A stretch of 52,187 bases of DNA from Firmicutes bacterium ADurb.Bin080 (lineage in GTDB: Bacteria; Bacillota; Clostridia; Christensenellales; DTU072), in contig MWEH01000084.1 of the NCBI GenBank assembly GCA_002070965.1, forward strand, positions 1-52,187, read 5' to 3'. The position numbers and the translations under genes were made by a program. Below the pieces are notes generated by a model that was not told the origin of the DNA, did no database searches, and saw only the letters and a program-made list of their open reading frames with translations. Each line of letters opens with the position of its first letter. Positions within the stretch are counted from its first letter, which is position 1. Below, piece after piece: positions 17,501 through 25,833 of the stretch.

Positions 17501-20500
17501 AGTACCATCCATTAGCATATTCACTTACTATATCGGTTACACCGGTAGTGAAAGCTAAAGTAGTAATATTAGGCAAAATATCATTTCGTCCAATCAGCGT
17601 TTTGATTGGGAGACTACCATCAGAATTAAAGGCAAAAACCGATGGAATGGATAGAAGATTGTACATATCATTAGCTGAAATTGATGCTCCTGACTCTAAG
17701 ATAATTCTCGGTGGGTCAGTAACTGCACCGAGCGTTACGGAATAAACCGATGAATCAATTGTGTAAGGTCCAGATCCGGTATGTTTATAAACGACATATT
17801 TCCCATCCGCCCTTAAAGCCCTGTTAAGATTGAATCCCGTATTTGTAAAGGCATCTTTCCCTATTGAAGAAATGTTGGGCGTGAAAACTGAATATTCGTT
17901 AAGAGGAACACTAGTAAGAAGATCGCATCCATAAAAAGCCTCTTTACCAATATGTTGCAAGATTGACGATGCTCCACCCCAAGTAATAGTATTCAAATTT
18001 TCCAGATCTTTAAAAGCCCCATCGGCGATTATTTTAACATCTGCGGTGAGTTCAATTGTTAATACGTCTGGGTCCCCTAGATACTTGACTACAGTCTTTC
18101 CCTGAGTATAAGTGCCTTCAAGTATCAAAAGGCCGGAGGGATTCATTGTAAATTGAGTCCCGGTAAAGGCACTTTGTGCAACAGTTCTTAAGGAATCGGG
18201 GGCATTAAAGTTATTGAACCCGGTGCATCCATAAAAAGCATTATCCATAATTGTGTGAGCTTTGCTTCCTTGTTCGAATCTTAGGGTTGTAAAAGTAAGA
18301 GAACTTGACCATGTCCATGACCCCGGAGATCCTGAAGCCATACTGAATGCTCCCGTATTTATTATCTGTACATTTGCGGGAACATTTATGGTCGAAGAAG
18401 TGCCCTTGTATTTATACAAAACCTTATCAGCGGCGACAACAAAGTCGCTCCCATAACCAGAAATATAATAATTTTGGAACCATGAAGTATCTTCGAGGGA
18501 GTTTACGCCCAAAGACTCTATGGAAGCAGGAAATGCCACTTGGCTAATATCTGTCCAACCGCTTAACATTTCATCTACTGTCGTTAAAGCTCCATCTATT
18601 ACTTCAATAGATATAATAGATTCCGGACGAAGATTTAAATCTTGCGGTTCCCCAACCAGTACGATTTCAAGAAGATCATCGAGAGTAACTGAACCAAGGT
18701 AGTTGACTTTATATAACCCCGTTTCATTAATTAGTGATGTAATTTCTTTTCCTGAAATCTCCCTATTTAAAATATTCTCTGACTTATTTATCGTCAACTC
18801 TTCTAAATATGCAAGATTTGAGAAAGTATTTGGAGTAACTGAATCGTCTATATTTATCGAAACAGAACTAACCCCTGACATAAACACATTGTTGCCTAAA
18901 GAGATTATTGTGTAATCGTTAATATCATGAGATATCGTATCAGGAATTATAACTTCCGGAGACTCTCTTAAGGATACTTGTGGGTATAGCGAAACAACTA
19001 TTGAGTCTCTGTTATAACTTGGAGTATCGTCTGGGATATCGTAAGTGATATAAGAGTCTCTCAACCAATTTAGAGTTGATTGTGATTTGTCTCCTGCGAG
19101 GGTCGTTATAAGGTAGCTACGCATTCTTACTTCAAGAAGAAGGTTCCCTTCTATGCTTCTCTTAAATGATCTTTGAATCTCTTTAGTAATAAGAGGAACA
19201 TCTGGTTCAATTTTTGGGGCAAATGTTAGCCATCCAGTTATATCAGCTTGATAATCAGATAATCTTTCTCCTTTGACGAAAACCTCTCTTCCATCCCCTA
19301 CAGTGAAACTATTCTGTTCAACAGATGGAATTTGAGAGGAATGAGCCAAAAAGACTTTTGTCAGCCAAGGAGAATCAGCAAAGGCATAAGCCTCTATTGT
19401 TTGAACATTATCGGGGATATAAACGACCTCTATATGTTCGTTGTTTTTGAAAACTCCGTATCCTACCGTTTTAACAGAGGAAGGTAAAGTTAAAACATTG
19501 TTGACACCCTTGTAGTCCACTAGTATGCCATCTAAAACGACGATGAAATCCTGCTCTATCGAGTTCATCCATCCCGTTCCAGTAAAAGCTCTTTCCTTAA
19601 TTGATTGTAACAATATGTTTCTTGCAGAAATTAACGCTGCATCAAGCTCCGACTCAAGAGGTGTTACTATTAATTCATCTCCGGAAATGCTTAGTATATT
19701 GATATTTGTAACGTACTCGCAATCTTCCAAAAATGCAGATTCCACTACTTCCTGTCCAACAAGTATATTTACGGTATTTATGTGCGATGGGAGAATCCTT
19801 GTTCCTAATACATCTTTAATACTGTACCCTGAGGCAGAGGAAATAGAAGTCATACTTGGATTAGACAGAAGTAGCGAGTACAATAAATCATCATCTGTCT
19901 TAACAGAAGCAAAATTCGGGGCAGAAATTGAAAGAGTAGCCAATCTGGTGATTCCCGCAAAAGCAAATGACTCTACAGTGGCGGAGATATTGAGGCTTAA
20001 ATTTGTTGTAGCTCTTGAAAGAGCATTGTCCGATATCTCTGTAACAACACCTTCCAAGTTCTCTGGGACAAAACAATTAATCGAATTACCAAAGAATTTT
20101 ATAAGCTTAATCCCAGCAACTGATCCTTCACTGTATATCCACTTTCTATTTTCGTCAAGTTCATAGCTAATGGACATTCCGGTTTCATAGTTAATTCCGT
20201 ATCCTAGTGAAATAGCCAGATCGTTATAACTTGCCTTCTGAGTTCCATCTAATCCATTATCTACAAAAATCTCAATTCCTGGAACCGATATGCCTCCTAC
20301 AACTCTTCTCAAGGTATTTGTTAGAAAATCAGCCCCCCTTAGAGGAACTTCAGTTGTCCCAAAAATTGCCAAAGTCCCCAACTTGGACGCAGATTCAAAA
20401 GCATAATTCCCAAAACTGATAAATCCATCTGGGACAGCAACAACTTCCAAAGATGAACAGTACCTAAACGCACTCTCTCCGATATATCTTAACGATGAAT

Positions 20501-23500
20501 TCTCTATATCCTCTGGAATTACATGCGTAATTTGAGTGTTTCCATAAAAAGCTCTCGAAAGAATTCTCTTTACGCTTGATGGAATCATAACAACTGGAGA
20601 AAGAGAAGCGTGTTGTTTGAAGGTATACAAAATACCATCTCCAACAATAACTGATCCATAATCTCTGTCTTCCAGCCACTTGGTACCTTGGAAAGCATTT
20701 AGACCTATTGTTGTAATAGTTGAAGGCAATCCTTCCACCATAACCTCAATATCTTCTTCATCCGACACATAAAAATCTTCAAGTTGATAACATCCGCTAA
20801 ACGCATCATTCCCAATAGAATTGAGCGTGTAATATGGGCTAGATTCATTTGTCTTGAAATATATCTCCCTAAGGGATGTACATCCTGAAAATGCATTTTC
20901 CCTAATATCTTGAATGCTGGTATCCATACGAACTATTTCGATTGAAGCACAGTTCAGGAACATATTAGCAACAATATACTCATCTTTTTCAATAATTTCC
21001 ACTTCTTTTATTTTAGATGGGGGATAGCCTTGAAAGATGTCAATGAGGGGTTTTGAAGAAGATACGGAAAACTTATTTAAGTTTGCCCCACCATTATTAT
21101 AAACATATGCTAAATCAAAATTTGATATAGGAACGGTGTTGTTAATGACTCTCAAGGTTATGTTGTTAAGTTGTGTTGCCCCTGAGAAAGCATCCCGTTC
21201 AAATTCAACAGAAGACTCAAAAGTAACTTGAAGGACTCTTGGGTCAAAGATGAAATCTGCCATTCTGGATACATTGTATTCATCGTCAGAAAAATAAGTC
21301 AGGACTGAAGAAGGCACTGTAACAAATTCACTGTTTCCAAGATACTGAACTAATTTAATACTTGTTCCATCAAAAACAAACGACCAGTCTCCATCGACGG
21401 AAACATTTTCTATATCGATAAGTTTTCCTTGATCATACAATTGGTGCCAGTTTTCATTAGCCCAAGAACTTCCGGAAGCATATCTTGAGACATCTGGAAC
21501 ATATACTTTTAGGAAAGAATAGGAACTGTCCTTTCTGAAAAATACATCTTTACCTAAATTAATAGGTGACACTGTATCAAAGTAAACCTGTGCTAATTTA
21601 ACATTATTTGCAAAAGCCCCATCCCCAATGGAAGTAACTGAAGAAGGTATTTGAACGACGGTAAGCGAACTACATCCAAAAAATGCGTTTTTACCTATGG
21701 AAATAACACCCTCGGGAATCGTGATGTTTTCAAGAGAAGTGTTTCCATAAAAAGCAAAGTCCCCTATGCTTTCCATTTCTGTACCAGCTTTATAAGTGAC
21801 ATTGGTAAGGGAAGTACATCCGTTAAAAGCATTCGTAGTGACAGATCTAACGAAAGCGGGTATTTCAACCGAAACTAACGAAGTGCAGTTTTCAAACGCA
21901 TTATTAGCTATTTCTGTTAACGTGTTGGGCAATTCTATTGAAATCAATCCTGCTGCAAGAGTTGGATTAGAATATAAAGCACGGTATCCTATGCCTATTA
22001 CTGGCAAATTATTATAGTAATTGGGAATCCTTACATTCGATAAAGAACTCTCAACATTAGCCATCGATGATACAATGTATCCGGTTCCTAGATCATTTAG
22101 AGTGAATGTTATTCCTGGAGTTGGATTGACTGTCGCACTTTCCCATTTAGCGTACACTGTATAGTCTGATGAAAGAGGCTGATATGCTTTCCCTCCCTGA
22201 GTGTCCCACCTTGTCTCAAATTCTGGTTCGTTATACCACCCTAAAAATACAAATCCAGACCAGGTAGGAGATTGGGGAATTGCCGGAACAGTACCATATT
22301 GCGCTACAAAGTCCGCTGGCTCTCCAAAGACATTCTCAGGGTTTGTTGAAACATTAAATGTGACGGTGTATTGATTAATTAAATATCTAGCAGCAAAATC
22401 GCTGTCTTCTCCAAATACATGCACCATCTGACCTGGCAAAGCAATAGACTTTACGTTAAGTGGCAAATTATTTGCCGCTACATCTATCCACCCTACGCTT
22501 TCATCCATCAGCATGCTACCACACGAGTTCTTCCAGGACTCAGTTCCGAGTCCAGGATTTACTGGAGGATTTTCTCTATAAATCTCATCCTTAAATAAAA
22601 TTAGTTTACCTTCTGTGTAGTAATGTGTACCTGTTTTTGTGGTGTTGTTGTTTGTTATAACCCAATAAGAGACATCGTTTACAATCTTACGCTCAATTGA
22701 ATACCTGGCTGTATTCCAACCAGTAAATGTGTACCCTGTTCTAATAGGATCTAATATATTTCCTCCGCTTCCGAAAGTGTAGTAATCATTAAAACTTTCA
22801 GTAGTAGAAAAGTTCTCTAACTTTTGAGTTTCATCATATCTGTTCGAAACTGTAAGAATGTAACTCTTAATGGAATAAACAGGCTCCAAAGTAATGCTTT
22901 GCGTAATTGGATTCATACTTCCGCCGATCGGAATTACAACCCTCCAACCAGTAAACGAGTATCCTTCTTTTTCTGGGCGTGAAATTCCTAATCCGTTAAA
23001 TATTGTTTCCGCATTTGACCCATATTGTACCGATGGCTCCTCATGAAGCACTTGATTGAAAGCGTCCCTCCAAGTAACCTCAAATGTTTTAAACACAAAC
23101 ACAGCGTTAAAAGTCATATTTGAAGTAACTGGTTGTTCTATCGGAATTTCTGGCTCCCATCTAACAAAAATTTTGCCGACGCCATCAAGGTAATTTTCTA
23201 TATATTCTTGAGAAGGAAGTTCCCTTGCTGAGTTGTATTCAATGTCTGTAGAATAAGTGTACTGAGCATCTACAACATAATCCACCTTGTAAACAAGTTT
23301 TACATATTGAGGTCTAACAAACAAATTTTCCCTGATTTGCGTATTATTCCAGAAGTTCATGCCTGCCTCATCAGTGAATACTCCTCCTTCATATAAAAAC
23401 CATTTAGCTGAATGGCCTAATTTTTCCGGAATAGCCGGCAATGATGTCACTTTACCACCATCCACTATGGAATAAAGGCCCCCTGAAACCAAACTTCCAT

Positions 23501-25430
23501 ACTCATCTTGGAATTGAACTTCCCATATGTTAAGCCAATTTGCGTATAAGTTAATGGAAGTTTCCTGTTTTATTAAATTGGTATCTAAATCCCATTCTGA
23601 GGAAAGTATTTCATCCGAATACCATCCTTCAAACTGATGTCCTTCGTAAGAAGGAATAGGTTGAGACAAAGCAATTAAACTATCATATAAACCGGCCAAA
23701 GAATAGTAGTTTAACCCAGTATCTTCATTAACATAATTACCCCTTGGATATACGTTAATGTTTACCGTTTTGGGTTCATAAAGTGGATAAACTTTTAAAT
23801 TCCCCGAAATAAATGCATAATCTTCCCTCCATCCGACAAAGTTATACCCTGTCTTTAAAGGACTTATTCCCGGATCAGTTGCAGCGTTTCCATAATCAAT
23901 ATTTTGAGTTTGAAGTACAGTCCCGTTTTCCGAACAAAACTCTACAGTATAGTTATCTATTGTAAAAATAGCCACAACTTTCAAATCGCTTATTACCGGA
24001 TTAAAAGCAGCATCATCTATATCCCAGGTGGAAGAATATCCCGTAATCCTGGGAGATTCTGGTTTTGTTATATTTCTGTTTTCTCTGACAGGAAACCTTG
24101 AGTAAACTTTATACTCAACATCCTCCCCACCCTCGTTGTATTCCTTTGTTTCGGTAAGATCGGGGAAATACGAAGAAAAATCTGGATCAATCAAGAAAAA
24201 CACTTGGTACTCTCGAATCCATTTTGCGTATAGTGTAATGTCCTTATCGACTGTTGTAAGAGAAAAGTTCCATTCGACAGTGCACCCTATATCCTTATAC
24301 CAACCATCGAAAGAATACCCTGCTCTAATAGGATCTTCCGCTGGCTCATCTATTACATTCCCATGTATGACATTTTCCAAAGAATAATAAATTGGGGTAG
24401 TGGTTTCATAGTTAACATTAAAGTTAATATCATATTCTTTGCTGATATATACCGCTTGTACAGTCAAATTGCTCACTATATTGTTGTATGATACATTCCA
24501 TGTCCCTGAGTATCTAGTGTTGTTTATAAAGTTTGGAGGATTAATCGAGTTAATTTCCCCTGAATATGCTGGGTCGGTACTCATGTCCGTTCCATAAGGC
24601 ACATTGTTAAAAGAACGTAGTCTCTGAAGAGTAATGCCATCCGTATCCATATAGCAAAAAACAACTTGGAACGTTTTTATTGTGTATACACTTTGAGTTG
24701 TAATGTTTGACTGAACATTTGTAAAAACTAACCTGTCCCAGGCCCCTACCTTGCCCTCTATTTCGGGCACAGATGGGACACTACTTAGTGTCTCTCCCGA
24801 TTTAACATATCGAATAATTGGTGTAAGGTCATCTCCCTCGGTAGGGAAAAAAGTAACTGTATAAAGCTTTGCCCATTTAGCATAGAGAACTGTGTCTGAG
24901 GTTATTTTATCAACACTGAAATTCCATCTGTTATTGAAGGTTCTTTCTTTATACCAACCATCAAAAGCATATCCTGCACGTACTGGGTCCGCGGGCAGAG
25001 TCGCCGTTCCATAGCTGGGAACCTCTTGTTCCTCGATTTCTTGGTTACCTTCCCCAGTGTCAAAAGAGAGGGTATATTTTACCGATGAACTTACAACATC
25101 GCTTACAGAAACAGTAAAAACGGTTTGTTTCCCTTTGTATTCTATTACAACTGAGAGACTTTCCTTAGGCTTATCACTCTTAAAATTCATTACCACTATA
25201 TCTTGGCGAATATCTGTGAGAGCAACTGTAGATTCTACCCCATCGGTTCTTTTTATTATTATTTTTATGCCCGACAAATCTATTTCATCGCCAATATAGT
25301 AAGTAGTTTTATAATCGCTCGAGGGATCAATAGAAATGCTCTCGACACTAACCTCAGAACAAGCGGTTAAAAGAATTATCCCCAAAACCGCGAGTATAAG
25401 TATCAGTGAAACCGAAAGCTTTTTTAACAT
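14583..25430 (-). CDS. Giant surface lipoprotein with InlB-like B-repeats and BspA-type leucine-rich repeats
   Basis: A 3615-residue predicted surface protein. Residues 1-24 are a lipoprotein signal (lipobox LTAC, Cys24). Residues ~28-115 resemble a bacterial Ig-like domain. Residues ~117-1100 hold about 12 modules of the InlB/Listeria-Bacteroides B-repeat type; the clearest have GYxFDGWY and TLYAKW, while several are degenerate, and the eleventh carries an insertion of roughly 80 residues. From ~1105 to the end are LRR_5/BspA-type repeats (pattern I..xAFxGCTSLxxVxIP). From about residue 1580, at least 15 breaks of the form AFxGTxW followed by a GxLxxYKG strand divide the array into units of about 90 residues. 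There is no C-terminal anchor. The ribosome site GGAG and a consensus promoter support the start. Family members act in adhesion or host and protein binding; the exact role here is unknown. Confidence 0.92.
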   Translation of the reverse strand: MLKKLSVSLILILAVLGIILLTACSEVSVESISIDPSSDYKTTYYIGDEIDLSGIKIIIKRTDGVESTVALTDIRQDIVVMNFKSDKPKESLSVVIEYKGKQTVFTVSVSDVVSSSVKYTLSFDTGEGNQEIEEQEVPSYGTATLPADPVRAGYAFDGWYKERTFNNRWNFSVDKITSDTVLYAKWAKLYTVTFFPTEGDDLTPIIRYVKSGETLSSVPSVPEIEGKVGAWDRLVFTNVQSNITTQSVYTIKTFQVVFCYMDTDGITLQRLRSFNNVPYGTDMSTDPAYSGEINSINPPNFINNTRYSGTWNVSYNNIVSNLTVQAVYISKEYDINFNVNYETTTPIYYSLENVIHGNVIDEPAEDPIRAGYSFDGWYKDIGCTVEWNFSLTTVDKDITLYAKWIREYQVFFLIDPDFSSYFPDLTETKEYNEGGEDVEYKVYSRFPVRENRNITKPESPRITGYSSTWDIDDAAFNPVISDLKVVAIFTIDNYTVEFCSENGTVLQTQNIDYGNAATDPGISPLKTGYNFVGWREDYAFISGNLKVYPLYEPKTVNINVYPRGNYVNEDTGLNYYSLAGLYDSLIALSQPIPSYEGHQFEGWYSDEILSSEWDLDTNLIKQETSINLYANWLNIWEVQFQDEYGSLVSGGLYSIVDGGKVTSLPAIPEKLGHSAKWFLYEGGVFTDEAGMNFWNNTQIRENLFVRPQYVKLVYKVDYVVDAQYTYSTDIEYNSARELPSQEYIENYLDGVGKIFVRWEPEIPIEQPVTSNMTFNAVFVFKTFEVTWRDAFNQVLHEEPSVQYGSNAETIFNGLGISRPEKEGYSFTGWRVVIPIGGSMNPITQSITLEPVYSIKSYILTVSNRYDETQKLENFSTTESFNDYYTFGSGGNILDPIRTGYTFTGWNTARYSIERKIVNDVSYWVITNNNTTKTGTHYYTEGKLILFKDEIYRENPPVNPGLGTESWKNSCGSMLMDESVGWIDVAANNLPLNVKSIALPGQMVHVFGEDSDFAARYLINQYTVTFNVSTNPENVFGEPADFVAQYGTVPAIPQSPTWSGFVFLGWYNEPEFETRWDTQGGKAYQPLSSDYTVYAKWESATVNPTPGITFTLNDLGTGYIVSSMANVESSLSNVRIPNYYNNLPVIGIGYRALYSNPTLAAGLISIELPNTLTEIANNAFENCTSLVSVEIPAFVRSVTTNAFNGCTSLTNVTYKAGTEMESIGDFAFYGNTSLENITIPEGVISIGKNAFFGCSSLTVVQIPSSVTSIGDGAFANNVKLAQVYFDTVSPINLGKDVFFRKDSSYSFLKVYVPDVSRYASGSSWANENWHQLYDQGKLIDIENVSVDGDWSFVFDGTSIKLVQYLGNSEFVTVPSSVLTYFSDDEYNVSRMADFIFDPRVLQVTFESSVEFERDAFSGATQLNNITLRVINNTVPISNFDLAYVYNNGGANLNKFSVSSSKPLIDIFQGYPPSKIKEVEIIEKDEYIVANMFLNCASIEIVRMDTSIQDIRENAFSGCTSLREIYFKTNESSPYYTLNSIGNDAFSGCYQLEDFYVSDEEDIEVMVEGLPSTITTIGLNAFQGTKWLEDRDYGSVIVGDGILYTFKQHASLSPVVMIPSSVKRILSRAFYGNTQITHVIPEDIENSSLRYIGESAFRYCSSLEVVAVPDGFISFGNYAFESASKLGTLAIFGTTEVPLRGADFLTNTLRRVVGGISVPGIEIFVDNGLDGTQKASYNDLAISLGYGINYETGMSISYELDENRKWIYSEGSVAGIKLIKFFGNSINCFVPENLEGVVTEISDNALSRATTNLSLNISATVESFAFAGITRLATLSISAPNFASVKTDDDLLYSLLLSNPSMTSISSASGYSIKDVLGTRILPSHINTVNILVGQEVVESAFLEDCEYVTNINILSISGDELIVTPLESELDAALISARNILLQSIKERAFTGTGWMNSIEQDFIVVLDGILVDYKGVNNVLTLPSSVKTVGYGVFKNNEHIEVVYIPDNVQTIEAYAFADSPWLTKVFLAHSSQIPSVEQNSFTVGDGREVFVKGERLSDYQADITGWLTFAPKIEPDVPLITKEIQRSFKRSIEGNLLLEVRMRSYLITTLAGDKSQSTLNWLRDSYITYDIPDDTPSYNRDSIVVSLYPQVSLRESPEVIIPDTISHDINDYTIISLGNNVFMSGVSSVSINIDDSVTPNTFSNLAYLEELTINKSENILNREISGKEITSLINETGLYKVNYLGSVTLDDLLEIVLVGEPQDLNLRPESIISIEVIDGALTTVDEMLSGWTDISQVAFPASIESLGVNSLEDTSWFQNYYISGYGSDFVVAADKVLYKYKGTSSTINVPANVQIINTGAFSMASGSPGSWTWSSSLTFTTLRFEQGSKAHTIMDNAFYGCTGFNNFNAPDSLRTVAQSAFTGTQFTMNPSGLLILEGTYTQGKTVVKYLGDPDVLTIELTADVKIIADGAFKDLENLNTITWGGASSILQHIGKEAFYGCDLLTSVPLNEYSVFTPNISSIGKDAFTNTGFNLNRALRADGKYVVYKHTGSGPYTIDSSVYSVTLGAVTDPPRIILESGASISANDMYNLLSIPSVFAFNSDGSLPIKTLIGRNDILPNITTLAFTTGVTDIVSEYANGWYSVEEILWPTGLQTVGRDAFTGTKWLDDVQNDYVTPGGANPAGVLIKYKGVSPNVFIDYRITSISADAFRGNEDIVSVEFGPGSTLSQIPPGAFSGCLKLEDISNIPLSVNSIGQDAFKNTLWLENKTGLVIINGLLVAYRSTSESVYIPKEVEKIYPYVFAGNNVITSLEFDKYSVIDTIEANTFANCTMLASVKLSESVNYVDSQAFLNTPWLSLVQTGSNGGFIVYEDSYTKEYKLIRYVGTRTTVTIPSQTTEIGEWTFRNNRIITRVTLDKGLFLPDYVFSGCTALTQVELSANVTMGENSFEETPWFTSKTAEFVLAGNGYLIKYNGLGGSVTLPSSVKGLTGDVFRNNTSITSLDLSQTLIQAIPREAFSGATSLSSITFNSLINSIGQDAFLGTPWFDNNLDDFVIVNGILVGYKDLETDVIIPSSVSFVPRYVFEGNTSIVSVAFDANPVSLEDYAFYGCTSLASVINVGLIQTLGAHTFRNTLYYSALASDNDGYVVINGILLGYEGIDSDITVPSNVSLIADLSFENSNITSLSFANRTSEITIGSKAFKGSVSLTTVNLTDWIREVKYRAFYNTYWIDNSPSLFISAGNKLLMYIGRNTNIEIASNITSMAYGVFTNNKSISSVRFNTTSQNEFIIPENSFSGCTSLNSVTLPSKAYIGENAFKGTLWLIGKGEFAHYNNKLFAYNGISTSIVLPSNLIGVYGYVFKGNTSLQSISFSATQTVSIANGEFVGCTSLENVILNNSLQELAISAFEGTPWLANYSVNNGNTKFIILNNTRLLAYISSDTEVIIPAGINFIGKNVFTGNTSITSVDFSALNNWLQIPNNAFNGCTALSSVTLTGWIEETGIDAFKGTSWFNLLSNNTAYIVGNNDDNIRLLFFKGIAPDGEYSVPLDVTHIGTNAFYGSGITSLTMLNPTPCSLGRGDVLQGITTINVPNLNALTSYTNNSFWTPYRSYLRVAP

Positions 25431-25496
25431 GTGGTAAACTCCATTAAAAAGGTCAAAATATATGTATAAGGCGCACGCACCCTTATTAACATAGTA

Positions 25497-25525
25497 ATTA
25501 TATATAATAGAGGCTGAAAAATCAA
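25497..25525 (-). promoter_or_regulatory. Promoter for the giant lipoprotein gene
   Basis: On the minus strand TTGATT (25520-25525), 17 bp, then TATAAT (25497-25502). The leader of about 60 bases contains a small stem, ATAAGG/CCTTAT (25466-25471 and 25481-25486), before the ribosome site. Confidence 0.65.
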
Positions 25526-25587
25526 CATATATTAGAGGCAGAATGAGTGTATACCTGGTGAATTTTAATAAAACACAAAATAATAAA

Positions 25588-25610
25588 TATCATATTTTAC
25601 TTTTATGATA
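25588..25610. repeat. AT-rich inverted repeat in the divergent gap
   Basis: TATCATA (25588-25594) and TATGATA (25604-25610) form a 7-bp inverted repeat in the 403-bp gap between the giant lipoprotein and GNAT genes, followed on the plus strand by a T-run near 25615. It may be a weak structure or regulator site. Apart from the promoters I see nothing else in the gap. Confidence 0.3.
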
Positions 25611-25782
25611 AGACTTTTTTGCTCAATAAGCATCCCTCCATTTTCTTTCCACGCTGAAAAGTACAACACTTCCTACGAGAAACTAACTAAATATCTCAAT
25701 TAATTAGAACTCTGCCAAATAAATTTTTTGGGAAATCGACTCATCGTTTTCAAATTTTTATTCTAAAGCGTTTAATCTCAAG

Positions 25783-25811
25783 TTGTTTTATTTCACCATT
25801 TTTTGTATCAT
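25783..25811 (+). promoter_or_regulatory. Possible promoter for the GNAT-phosphatase cluster
   Basis: TTGTTT (25783-25788), 17 bp, then TATCAT (25806-25811). The predicted transcript would start only about 16 bases before the TTG start at 25834. The hexamers match consensus only in part. Confidence 0.4.
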
Positions 25812-25833
25812 TATAAAAAAGTGGGATAATTGA

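Noticed and set aside
19525-20166. A 213-residue plus-strand frame opposite the giant gene
   Set aside because: Its length comes from the repeat composition of the real gene on the other strand; it has no promoter, ribosome site or family resemblance.
20464-20896. Minus-strand frames of 63-71 residues in another reading frame of the giant gene
   Set aside because: They lie wholly inside the well-supported LRR frame and have no ribosome sites or recognisable motifs.
14583-25430. CRISPR-like or DNA-level tandem repeat array
   Set aside because: The regular repeats here are protein-coding LRR units with divergent DNA; there are no constant repeats with unique spacers.
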